The position numbers and the translations under genes were made by a program. The notes below the pieces were generated by a model. It did not search any database and was not told the DNA's origin. It saw nothing but the letters and a program-made list of their open reading frames with translations. A stretch of 64,000 nucleotides of DNA from Macrotrachela quadricornifera (Eukaryota; Rotifera; Eurotatoria; Philodinida; Philodinidae): the NCBI GenBank assembly GCA_022393335.1, contig JAJEKB010000542.1, positions 534,135 through 598,134 on the forward strand. Direction: 5' to 3'. Below are positions 50,305 through 61,216 of this stretch, piece after piece. Every line of letters begins with the position of its first letter. Positions within the stretch are counted from its first letter, which is position 1.

Positions 50305-53300
50305 ATGCCTCGTGTACCTATTGCAAGTGAAGATGAAAGAAAATTTATTGTTGATGGAATACAAGTAGGAATTAGACAAAAAAATAGAATTTATTAATTT
50401 ATTATTTTTTTGTTAGTCAAATTTTCGAAATGATGGTCGAGATTGTCGTTCTTATCGACCATTATTACTTGCTACTGATGTTATAAATACTGCTAATGGA
50501 TCATGTCTTCTTAAATTAGTAAAATATTTTTTTATTGAATTTCTCCACCTTCTTTTTTTTTTACTATACGTTTTATAGCGAGAAAATCTAGAATGGGACT
50601 ATTCGAACGTTTTTTCTCATATTCAAGATAAATAAATATTTTGAGAATTTTTCTGATAGTAGAGATTTCAATTATTTAAGTCGAGATATATGTGAAATAA
50701 AAAATGTATATAGTAAAAAAAAACTAAAGAAGGAGAAATTCAATTGACTGACTATTGTTATAAAAAAAAGTAAATTGAATATTATCCTAGGGTGGAACAG
50801 TTGTAATGGTTGGTATTACATTTGAATTTAGTCGTGCAAGTCAAGATAAACCAAATGAAGGACGAATTGAAGCAACTGTTGATGGGTAAGATATATATGT
50901 ATATAATTAAACTTGTTGTTGTTGTTGATGTTGTTGTAAAATAAATTTTTTTAATAATTTTTCTTCTTCATAAATTTCTTGAAAAGTTTTATCAATCCAT
51001 TGATCAATATTACTAATTAATTTTTGATGAAAACGATGATACATTAATTTTTGTGTTTTAATTATTGATGACCACTTAAAGATAAAATTCAGAAAAACAA
51101 AAAAACGACAAAAAAAATATTTTACTAAAATTTTATTTGTAGCTTTAGTTAAAAATGATTTTTCATCATGTTCATCTTTAAATATAATAAATTCAATTAA
51201 TTTATAAACACACATTGATGATTGAGTTTTTGGCCATTTTTCATACCATTTGGAATTTAATTCTAATGGTAAAATATTTGGCTTTTTTTTTGAAATATTT
51301 CTTGTTGGATCTTCATCAATTTTATAATCATTTTTTTCATCTAATCTTTCTGTTATATTAATTATTTCATAATCTTTTAAATATTTTATTTGTTCATTAT
51401 TAAGTGAAAAATATAAATGTGATATATTTATATTATTTATAATTGATATATTATTATTAATATAATAACTTTGTATTATAATACGTATATAATAATCAAT
51501 ATTTTCAATAATTGTTAATGTATATGGCCAATTATCCCATGAATATTCATCTAAAATAAGATCATTTTTCGATTTTAAAAAAAATAATTCAAGAATTTTT
51601 AATTTTTGATCTTTAATATTATATTTTTTATGTGTCATTATTGTTGATGATGTTATATTAGTTTTTAATGTTAAAGGAATTTTTTCTTTTATTATTTCTA
51701 AACGTTCTTGTTCATTTATATTATCATATATTGTTATACATGATGAACATGTTTGTAAAGTTTCTTTAAGTAATTCAATTTCTGTCCATTTTTGACCAAG
51801 ACGATATTCATCAAGTGTTAATGGTATTGGAATACGATATTCTTTTATTTTCATATTTATTATATTTTTTTTATGAAAAATAATTTGAATTAAATATGCG
51901 CGTATTTAATTATTTATTTTTTAGAAGTGGTTGTCGATCACTACGAATGTTTGGAAGACATAGAAGACAATATACAAAACAAATAGCTAGAAGTCTTAAT
52001 TATATACTTAATAATCCAAAATGTTTTGATTTAAGTCAATTATGTGTTGTTAAAGGACATCATTGTTGGCTTGTTCATGTTGATATTTCTGTAAGTATTT
52101 TTCTAAATATATTAAATTAAATATATTTAAATAGGTATTAAAATCATTATACTGAGTTTTTCATTTTATGATAGATGAAAGAAATAGTTTTGAATTTAGA
52201 TAATTGTAATATTCATTAAATTTTCAGTATCTATTTACGAATGGAATATAAAGAATAGTCGCGTTTTGGGTTCTATTTTTTTTAGCTAACCGGAATTTTG
52301 TCAATTAGCGAAAGTTCAATGGACTTTTTTCAACTGTCACGAATATTGAGACAGAGTACACTTTACGACTGAAAGTAATATTGTTAAAATATTTAGGACA
52401 GTCCAAAAATAGTGAAAGTAACACTTGAATGCCGTACAGCAAACTTTCATTCTATACAGTCTGATAGAGAAAACAATACTCTATTTTTTCTCTACTATTT
52501 AATAATACTTCAACTAATATCATAATAATAAAATAGAAGATAAGAACTATTTTTGTTGATTTTTTTCTATCTTATCTTTTTATAATTGGTCTTTGGAAAT
52601 TGTAAAGCTTTTCATGCTGCATCTTGTAGCATATTTTGTTTTTTCAATAGTGTACTAAGTAATAATAAAGTGAAATGTAAACGTGCCACACTCTCTATGA
52701 TTTAATACAACTAGCATATATTCTAACGAAACAAATTTTATCGAAGGTTTACTATAAGATATTAAAGTGTCACTCTCACTACTTTTGGACTGTCCTAAGT
52801 ATATATACTATAGCTTACACTTATTTACATAGCCGATGGAAATTTTTTAATCTACGTCTGAGTCGCGATCAAATTAGCGAAATTTTGATATCTCATGTTT
52901 TTATTACTTATTTCACCCTATCGAAAAAAAAATATTGGAAAAGACACGGAAAATTTCTATAAGATCGCTTATTTTCTAGTTGCACTTCTTGTTTTTAGAA
53001 TAGACAAAATATGATGAATTTACTTTTGATTATTTCATCTTTTCATCATTTGATATGCTTGATTAAAAGAAAAATAAAGTACACTAGAAGATTCAGTGCA
53101 AAAAAACTCTATAATTTACAAAGAACAATTATAACAAAATGAAATAAGAAAAAATGAATTGATCTTGTACCAAAAGAAAAACTCGCTTGCATACGATTGA
53201 ACTATGTCCCTAACTTCAACAGTTTGATTTAAAAAAAGTAATTTTTTAATGATTATTAAATGCATTTGTGATATATATATATATATATAAAGGCAATAGA

Positions 53301-54942
53301 GTACATGCGTACCATTTATTATTAAGATTAGTATCTTATCTTAAATAAATTAAGTTACCTTTCTCAATTAAGTATAGTGAATACACTTAAAGTAAAATAT
53401 GGATGTATGTCATCCTAATAACTGCAATTATTAGATACAATCTTTATTAATGCTTTAATCTCATTAAAATATTTTTGTTTTCAAAATAAAAGTCATATAG
53501 ATAAAAAGAATTATTCAAAACTGAAATGATTTTTTATATATTTAAAAGGTTCTACGTTATGAAGGAAATCTTCATGATGCATGTTCATTTGCAATGAAAG
53601 CTGCATTAAGTGAAACAAAGTAAAAATTCTAAAAAAAAAAATTAATAGTTTTTCTTATATATAATATTTGATTCAATCTAGAGTTCCATCACTAAAAGTA
53701 ACTCATGATGAAGAAACAAATGAAGTTTCTGTTGATGTCTGTGATGATCCATATCAATATGGTGTTCTTGATGTATCAAATTTACCTGTATTCATTACTG
53801 TTGGACAAGTAAGAAAATCTATTTAAAAAAAACATATTAGATGCAATATAAAAATTACAACATTTGATATTTTGCAGATATCTCATCATAGATTAATGAT
53901 ATAATCTTGATTTTTCTCTTAAAAGATGCGCCATAAAAAGTTCTACAAAAATTATAAGAACAAATCTATTGTGACCAGTTATAATACTGTCTTCCATTCC
54001 CAAAATGAGCAAGTCACATTATGTTGCTATAGTCCACTGTATTTGGCACAATAGGAATATTTATAGAGCTTTTCATGCCGCATCTTGTAAGAAATAGTCA
54101 AGACTATATTACTTATCTGTGGAGATATATCTAAAAAATACCAAATGATGCAATATTTCTGCCACACTCAGTATAACTGTTATCCAATAATAAATATCTC
54201 ATTTTTATTTCCTATCTTTAATGTATTAAAAATATTGTTTTAAATTATGATTGTAATTTCAGTAGAAAGAGAACTGTCTAATTTACTTAGCAAAAAAATT
54301 TTTTCATATCAATGTAAAATACCAATGGACTTATCAAATTGCGATTTTCTTTTTTTCTGCATAAAAAATATCTTTTGTACCTGTACGACTGAGCAGATAT
54401 TAAATTTTACACTTATACAAATTCTTTTTTAAAACGATAAAGTCAATATTCAAATTCTCTATCGAATAAGATTACCATCAACATTTAAAACCATTATTAA
54501 ATATTTCAAATATAGAATATTCATTATTATTCTTGATATAATCAATTTAGATTAATGGAGTTCATACAGTTGATACAACAATTAAAGAAGATTCAGTTAC
54601 TTTAGCTAGGTATTAGAATTTATTTATTTTTCTTTTAAACTTATTTTTTATTTATTTATTAAGAATAACTTATGGAATAAAACCATCTGGTTCTATTGTG
54701 TATATGAATAAAGATGGTGGTGGTAGTCTTGATTTACTTAATATTCGTTCAATGGGAAAAGTAAAATTTTTTTTTCTTTTTAAAATTTTTTATTTATTCT
54801 TGTTCTATTAAAGATTGCTAGTGATATTGGTCCACAAATGAATGAATTATTAATAAAAAAGATTCAATTAAGTAAAGAAAAACAAGCTTCATGGGGACAT
54901 ACTAATGAAAGACTACTTTTTGATGAAAATAATTTCGTATAA
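50305..54942 (+). CDS. EXOSC7: Exosome complex component RRP42/EXOSC7
   Basis: Non-catalytic RNase PH-fold subunit of the nine-subunit RNA exosome ring in nucleus and cytoplasm. Exons are 50305-50364, 50417-50518, 50791-50885, 51925-52090, 53549-53619, 53682-53808, 54551-54609, 54664-54760 and 54814-54942, 906 nt and 301 aa, near the human 291. Landmarks: FIVDGIQSNFRNDGRDCRSY, DKPNEGRIEATVD, LSQLCVVKGHHCWLVHVDI, RYEGNLHDACSFAMKAALSE and DDPYQYGVLDVSNLPVFIT. All phases agree. Intron 3 (50886-51924) contains an antisense gene, intron 4 and intron 6 contain MITEs. An acceptor-like TTCTTTTTTAAAG ends 3 nt before the ATG. The end converges with the orphan gene, 83 bp away. Confidence 0.93.
50907..51854 (-). 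CDS. Phosphatidylinositol transfer protein (PITP), nested in EXOSC7 intron 3
   Basis: Soluble START-like lipid carrier moving phosphatidylinositol and phosphatidylcholine between membranes. It starts MKIKEYRIPIPLTLDEYRLG, the classic PITP N terminus (KEYRIPLPLTVEEYR type). The end FHQKLISNIDQWIDKTFQEI matches the C-terminal helix pattern FHRQ.F.WIDKW..MTMEDI. I infer a 51-nt intron at 51125-51075 (GTAAAATATT...TTTAAG) that is in frame and stop-free; removing it gives 298 aa, while unspliced reading gives 315. The protein is diverged in the middle (many Ile/Asn) and ends in a Gln run. Start and stop sit 70 bp and 21 bp from the host intron ends, so its untranslated regions must be tiny or overlap EXOSC7 exons in antisense. 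Confidence 0.82.
   Translation of the reverse strand: MKIKEYRIPIPLTLDEYRLGQKWTEIELLKETLQTCSSCITIYDNINEQERLEIIKEKIPLTLKTNITSSTIMTHKKYNIKDQKLKILELFFLKSKNDLILDEYSWDNWPYTLTIIENIDYYIRIIIQSYYINNNISIINNINISHLYFSLNNEQIKYLKDYEIINITERLDEKNDYKIDEDPTRNISKKKPNILPLELNSKWYEKWPKTQSSMCVYKLIEFIIFKDEHDEKSFLTKATNKILVKYFFCRFFVFLNFIFKWSSIIKTQKLMYHRFHQKLISNIDQWIDKTFQEIYEEEKLLKKFILQQHQQQQQV
52394..52797. mobile_element. TA-flanked MITE (400 bp) in EXOSC7 intron 4
   Basis: The left end GGACAGTCCAAAAATAGTGA (from 52396) and the right end, in reverse complement GGACAGTCCAAAAGTAGTGA, match at 19 of 20 positions, and similarity continues for about 10 more bases. Each end is flanked by TA (52394-52395 and 52796-52797), as for Tc1/mariner elements. 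The interior is AT-rich and has no transposase. A TTTTCATGCTGCATCTTGTA stretch inside (52611-52630) resembles the MITE family at 45.4 and 53.9 kb. Confidence 0.8.
53850..54165. mobile_element. MITE with long terminal inverted repeats, copy 2 (EXOSC7 intron 6)
   Basis: AGATATCTCATCATAG with GATATAATCTTGATTTTT and AAGATGCGCCATAAAAAGTT on the left pairs with AGCTTTTCATGCCGCATCTT, GTCAAGACTATATTAC and GGAGATATATCT on the right. The middle ATAAGAACAAATCTATTGTG resembles ATAATAAATCCCTATTGAT of copy 1 at 45395. The arms are about 110 bp and diverged, so this is an older copy. Confidence 0.65.
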
Positions 54943-55025
54943 AACATTTCATTTTATATAGAAAAATAAACTATTTCATAATATAAAATGTTTTCTTTTC
55001 TTTTTTTATTTATTTATTGAAATAT

Positions 55026-55661
55026 TTAATATAGATTTTCATTAGATATATCATCACTTAACATATGTTGAATGAATGATCGAATATAAATACGACAATT
55101 TGTTGGTTGTGATTTAGAAATATGATTATTGAATTGATTAGAATCAGTCTTTATTGATAATTCATTATTTGATTGATTATGTAAATCAAATTCAATACTT
55201 GAAGAATTTGAATTATTTATTATTGTTTTATTAATATTCAATGATAAAGAAGAAAATGATGATTTTGATATATCTGATAATGATGAAAATGTATTTTGTG
55301 ATTTAATATCTTCATTATTATCATCATTAATTGTTGCTAAAAAATAAATTAAAATTATTAAAAAAAAATTTTTCCGTAAAAATATACTTGATTGATTAGT
55401 TTTTAGTATAATTGATAATGTAGTTATTAAATCTGTTGAAGAATTAATTTCATTTGTAAATGTAGTTTGTGTACTTATTGTTTTTCGATCAATAATTTTC
55501 TCTAATAAGATTTTATTTACTGGTATTATATTATTCTCTTTATTTTCATTCAATATGACATGTTTATTATTATATTGAGAACGATATTTATTTAGTTTTT
55601 CTCGATTAATACGATATAATATTCGAGATTTTTTTGATATTTGGTCATTTTTATTATACAT
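55026..55661 (-). CDS. Orphan Asn/Ser-rich protein
   Basis: Continuous reading frame of 211 codons from ATG at 55661. A stop-free 51-nt segment at 55387-55337 has intron ends (GTATATTTTT...TTTTTTAG) and encodes an out-of-character hydrophobic stretch; removing it keeps frame and leaves 194 aa. The protein is basic at the N terminus (KKSRILYRINREKLNKYR), has a KEN sequence at 41-43 (NENKENN), Ser/Asp/Asn-rich middle and a C-terminal CRIYIRSFIQHML. No membrane segment remains after splicing. I do not recognise the family. It converges with EXOSC7, 83 bp between stops. Codon use matches the neighbours, so it is probably a real gene. Confidence 0.6.
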   Translation of the reverse strand: MYNKNDQISKKSRILYRINREKLNKYRSQYNNKHVILNENKENNIIPVNKILLEKIIDRKTISTQTTFTNEINSSTDLITTLSIILKTNQSSIFLRKNFFLIILIYFLATINDDNNEDIKSQNTFSSLSDISKSSFSSLSLNINKTIINNSNSSSIEFDLHNQSNNELSIKTDSNQFNNHISKSQPTNCRIYIRSFIQHMLSDDISNENLY

Positions 55662-56572
55662 AAAATTTGTTTTTTATTATTCAAAAAAAAATATAAAATA
55701 CAATAAAAGTTAAAAAGCGCGATGATTAATTATAGTTATGTACGAAAATAAATTGCGTTATTAAAAATATTTATGAAAATTTTTATTATATTTGAATTAA
55801 GATAAGACAATTCCATTCTGGGTACAAATTTTATTAATATTTATAAATCGTAAATAAATTCTTAGCATTATTAAATAGAATATTTCTATTTTACGTAGGT
55901 TTTTGCTGAATAATGTCACGTTATATTAGGAAATTTTATCTAATTCACATATGTCTACATAGACTAAATATCATAATTACTCTAAATATTTTTTTTTTTG
56001 ATTAGTAAATAAATTAATTTTAAAGTATTTAGTATTTAACGGTATGATTGTGAGTCTTGTTCTTTCCGTATAATTTGCTAAATACAATGTGAAGTCGATC
56101 ATCACATAGATATGAAAATTTAAAATATTTTTTTTTGGAGAAATTTTTACGATTAAATTGTTGAGATTAAAGATACCAAATATTTCAGTATTAAAAAAAA
56201 TATAAATATGTGAACATAGATTTAAGAAATTTTTGTATCAATCTGATGATTTAATGCTTCCGAAATAGTTCTCCCGTAATGTCTGCTTTTGAAACATTTT
56301 CGTATTCGAACCCACACTCTACATCTAATCTAACATTTACAAATTATTAATTTTCTCAGTAAACATGATATTTGTTGAACATTTAATTTTATACTGGTAG
56401 TTTTGTGCATAGTATTGATCATAAATGAACAGAAAAATAAAAATAAATATCTTATATCATATAACAGATAATAACAACAATATATATATTTTTTCTAATG
56501 ATATAACCTGATAAACATGTTAAAAAATTTGCTTGATGTGAATATCAATAAATCAAGATTTCATAATTTTAG
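55662..56572. other. Divergent spacer, orphan gene / UFSP1
   Basis: About 0.9 kb, AT-rich, with no coding-like exon. It should contain the promoters of two genes pointing away from each other. TTCATAATTTTAG at its end is a good splice acceptor directly before the UFSP1 ATG. Confidence 0.5.
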
Positions 56573-57301
56573 ATGTTACTTAAAATCGATCGAATTCTTG
56601 ATGAAATTGATGAAAGTATTGATACTGTACGTGGAAGTTTATATTTTTATCATTATAAATGTGATGGACAAGATGATCGAGGTTGGGGTTGTGGATATCG
56701 AACATTACAAACATTATGTTCATGGATAATTAATATTAAAAAAGACTATTCAACTTCAACAATTCCTTCTCTAACAAAAATTCAAGAAATTCTTGTTGAT
56801 CTTGAAGATAAACCAAAATCATTTATTAATTCTAATCAATGGATTGGTACATATGAAGCAACTATAGTACTTAGTCAACTTTATGATGTAAATTATTTTA
56901 ATAAAAACAAAAAAAAAAAATATTTTATTTAGGTTGATTGTAAAATTATTCATATTTCAAATGGTTATGATCTTTTAAATAATATGAATATAATATCTAA
57001 ACATTTTCAAGAATTTGGTTCACCTATAATGATGGGTGGAAATATTGATTCATCGTCAAAATGTATTCTTGCTATACGATCTAATAAACAACTTTTAATA
57101 CTTGTAAATATTTTTAATAGTATATATATAATTAATTCTTTGTTTTAAATTCAGGATCCACATTATTCTGGTAGAAGTTTTACATCCATAGATGAATTAC
57201 GTGAATCAAATTATTTAAAATGGTATAATGTACCAAATGATTTTCTATCGGATTCATTTTATAATTTATGTTTACCACAGTTAAAAAATTCTATTAGTTA
57301 A
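56573..57301 (+). CDS. UFSP1: Ufm1-specific protease 1
   Basis: Cysteine protease (C78 family) that matures the ubiquitin-like modifier UFM1 or removes it from substrates. Exons are 56573-56887, 56933-57103 and 57155-57301, 633 nt and 210 aa, like human UFSP1 (217). The catalytic Cys is C40 in DRGWGCGYRTLQTLCSW, preceded by YFYHYKCDGQDD. SNQWIGTYEA follows. The Asp-His pair is D163-P-H165 in ILDPHYSGR, and FYNLCLPQL closes the domain. The substrate-binding N-terminal extension of UFSP2 is absent. The ATG directly follows a splice acceptor, so the first exon may be preceded by a 5'-UTR exon or a trans-spliced leader; extra upstream coding sequence cannot be excluded. Confidence 0.92.
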
Positions 57302-58454
57302 AATATATCATTACATATATACTTATTGTTTTTTTTTGTTTCTATTTTAAAAGAAAATTTATCGTTATCTGACGATGTCTATTATATTTCTAGTAAAATA
57401 ATCATGAGGAAAGATAAACTAATATACCATCGATATACTAAAAATTCACATACGCAATTTATTTTATATAACATCGAGGTAAACTATGTTCTTGTTTATA
57501 TACGAAAGAGAAATAAAGTAATAAAAGAAAACGATAACATACATATTTATTTCGTTGATTGTTATATATCTATTTCTAGTAGACATCAAATAATCATTCG
57601 AGTACATTTTATTTTATTTTTTTGATTATCTATTTTAATCGATTTACTTTCTTTTATTTGCTTGATTATGATATTTTCTATGAAAACTCTAGTTTATCAT
57701 GTATCACAAGTAAATGATATATTATCTCTTATCAATACTAATATTAAATATCATCATAACAAAAAAATTATTATAATACCAAAAAAATTAGAGAACAATT
57801 CTGGTAAGTTCTATTATCTTCTATTCATATATTGATTTTTTTTTCTTTTAAATAAAAAAAAAAATCAAGTCGACAAACAATTATTATTAAGATTTATGAC
57901 GTCAAACAAGTCATTTAACATAAATAGAATCACTAATACTACTGACATTCTCAATAGAAATAGACATTTGTTTCTGTCAATCAATAACAATAATGTATAT
58001 ATATATACATATGTATATTAAATAGATAGATCGATAGAAATTATTTATGAAAAAAAATCTCGAATGATCTATTGAAATAATAATATTAACTTATTTTTCG
58101 AATATTATTTTATATTAAAATAAATAACAATATTTCTCTTTAAATTCTATTATAAACATTGTCAAAATATGATGATTTATTTATGTATAATATGTTGACA
58201 AGAACTTATTTAGTTTGATAGTAGATAAATATTTTTATCGACATAAGTAATGATATACAAATGTCGAAATTTCTAAAGTTCTATTATAGTTCATAGAATG
58301 CAATAGTCCAACCTGTACTCTTATCTTAATAGTTTTTTGTGGCCGTATTACATGAGAAGGTCATTTAGCTTATAACCATTTGCTTGACAGATGTCAATCA
58401 ATTGTTTATTTTCAGAAAATAACTATCTGTTTATTCCTAAACGAATTCTGTATA

Positions 58455-58506
<52 letters not shown>

Positions 58507-60830
58507 AATGGCTTTATCATTACTTCTGTTGTTATTATTATACGAACACAACACGTAAATTATAATGATTATGCCGTTTCCATTTAACAGACATAATAAC
58601 GTTTGTTAAGTAGACATAATCATTCACAGTTGTCAATCTATTGTCATGAATAAGAAAGAAAATTTTCATCATATTAGAATGTATCCAGGATAACTTTGAT
58701 AAAGATAAAAATTTATTATTATTTATATATATGTTCATTATTCAATATTAAATCAGTAATTAAAATTTATAGAATGACATATAAAATATAACTTTGTTAT
58801 GAGGATAAATTTTATTGATTATTTTAATCCTTTTCTATTACTTAAGTTATTAATAAAGAATTTATTATATAGTAGAATCTTGATAGTTAGAGATAATTAA
58901 TAGAGGTTATAGATTTTTTTTTTGAAAAGAAAATCTGTTAAAATTAAGAAAAATAATTGATGAGCAAAAGTTATATATGATAATTAGTAATAATAGAATA
59001 TTCTTTAAGTTAAAGACTTTCTACTATTTCTATATAGTGACATAATCAGAAAATAGGTCAATTCTTCGTAGAAATATTTTTATTTCCTATTAATGCAGTA
59101 GTAGAGCTAGAGTTTTGGGTTAGAATGATTTCAGCTCCTTCTACAATTTTGAGATAAGAGAGTCAATCTTCTTTCTGGATCTTTCGATTCATCCTGATGA
59201 GTAAAATATCTGTCAAAAATTTCGCTAGATGAGAGGGCTCAAAGGTTTATAGGAGGAGCTGAGCTCCTTCTTGTCATCTCACGGCTCTACCATTGTATTA
59301 ATGAAAATATTTACCTTGAAAATTAATATTATTAAATACGTACTGATGAAGTGTAATTCAAAGTTCCCAATAACTTTTATCAATTAATATTGTCTATTTC
59401 AGATATACATCTAATTAGTTAATTGAAATATAAGCCTAAGACAGATCTACTATTTAAAATAACTGTTTTTTTTATACTTTTAAAAATTATTTGTGAGATT
59501 GTAAACTAATTTTTCTAGTTTTTTTTGTCTTATTAAAGAAAGTGTATGAAGGTTTTTTCTTTTTACTATTCATATTCTTTTAAAGCTTAGCATATTAAAT
59601 CTAATCATCAAAAAATATATCTAGTAAAAGTACCTAGTCAACAACAATTTAATTAGCTTTTAATCCTTCATATATGATAAGAGTATTCTTTATTCTTTAA
59701 GATATATAAGATGATAGCGTTTCGTGACGTTCAATAAAATACAAATAGAGTTCCTCACATATCACCAATTTATGAAAGAAAAAATAAATGAAATTTTAAA
59801 ATACCGAAAAAAATCGAATCGTTTCAGAATTTTTTTCTTCATATAGATTATAATTGCAAAATAAAATTTCATTCTTATGCTTGATTTGAACAATAAAATC
59901 TTTTTTTTATTTATCTTGAACTTTTTAGTTAACTATTAAAAATTGAATTACATTTAATAGGTTAATAGATAATATAATCACTATTATTTTGTAATTATTT
60001 TTCTAAAAGTATGAATTTCTATGCAATTTTCTAGACAAAGACTTTTTATTTCCTTACAAAAAAATTGTCATGTCTACCTGAAATGTTCTATTGATTTCAA
60101 TAAAGAATATCGTTGTAAGAAAGAATTTTTTTTATTACATGATACTATTCAAAATATTATATAGAAAGCGAGAAAAAAAAGGAAGTAACTTTCGAATGAC
60201 AAGAGAAAAATTTCATTACTTTATAGCTCAGAAATTATGTACGCTTTGAAGATCAGACCCTCTAGTCTTTTTCTTTTATACTATTATTATTCTTCTTATT
60301 GTATGAAGAACAATGTTTGACCTAAGATTTTTTCATATGTCTTTTGGCCAGATACCAATGTTAATGTCAAGATCAAACATGTCGAAATCCTACTATAGAG
60401 ATTAAATATGTAATATAAGAATATAGACTTTTTTTCTATTTAGTTTTATATAGTAAAATATTCTACCAATAGGAGACAAATATATATATATATATGAAAA
60501 GAAATTAAAAAAAATAGTATGAAATTCGAATTAGACACAGTCTTGTCTGTTTTTGATATGTCTACAAAATAGTATTTTATGTCGATTTTTTTTGTTCTTG
60601 TAATAAAGACAAATATTATAATATATAGTTAGCATGTCAAAGTGAAAAAGAAAGAAAAAGAAATATTATATTATTAATTCATAAAAAAAAGAAATTTGTT
60701 TATTAATCGTTAGTTATATTTATTTATTGATAGTGAATATATCCTGACTTTATATATTGAAACTTATTATATCATATATTCAATAAAATAGTTTCTAATT
60801 TTATATTGAAGTAGACTATTGTTGTTTTTT
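57302..60830. other. Stretch with no firm gene; possible weak exons at 57354-57804
   Basis: Two short segments look somewhat coding. At 57354-57480 the frame reads ENLSLSDDVYYISSKIIMRK and ends at a GTAAAC donor. At 57698-57804 it reads YHVSQVNDILSLINTNIKYH and ends at a strong GTAAGT donor. They could not be joined in frame and no family is recognised. The rest is AT-rich. It includes a TA repeat of about 17 units at 58467-58501 and a weak inverted repeat near 59100-59292 (GTAGAGC and GCTCTAC ends). Confidence 0.35.
58467..58501. repeat. TA dinucleotide microsatellite
   Basis: About 17 uninterrupted TA units preceded by TGTGTGTA. A shorter TA run lies at 60481-60495. Such tracts can extrude cruciforms and are prone to length change. 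Confidence 0.9.
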
Positions 60831-61216
60831 TTTTTCTTTCATCAGTTTCTTTCTTTCTGTCTTTCTTCTTGTTCTCTTGTGTGTGTGTGTATGTCTTTTT
60901 TTACGTCGTTTGTATCACCAACAAAAACAACAACGTCAAGCGAGCACTAGCGCCTGTCACCTAATTATTGGCCACCGTACTCGCTCTCTCACACATACGC
61001 TCTCTCTCTCTCTTTCATTTTGTAGTTGTCACTTACTGCTTTTAACTACTATGTTGATAAAAGAACAAGAAACACAGACATAGAAAGAAAGAAAAAAAAA
61101 AGAAGCAAAAGGAAGGTGGATTCGTATTCATTCAGCAATCTTCATTCAGTACACATGAGACAAACAACACGTCACAATCGTAACGATTTTCATTGTTTCA
61201 TAAATATGCATAACGG
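60831..61216 (+). other. Candidate promoter / first exon of a gene extending beyond the window
   Basis: This 390-bp stretch is clearly less AT-rich than its surroundings and carries pyrimidine tracts (TTTCTTTCTTTCTGTC, CTCTCTCTCTCTCTTTC) and a TG run. It ends with ATGCATAACG directly followed by GTGAGTTA, a consensus splice donor. One reading is a 5' exon with a start at 61207, followed by a first intron running to base 64000. No protein similarity supports this, so it stays a hypothesis. Confidence 0.25.

Noticed and set aside
59096..59292. Possible inverted-repeat element with GTAGAGC ends
   Set aside because: Only about 7 bp match perfectly and no target duplication was found.
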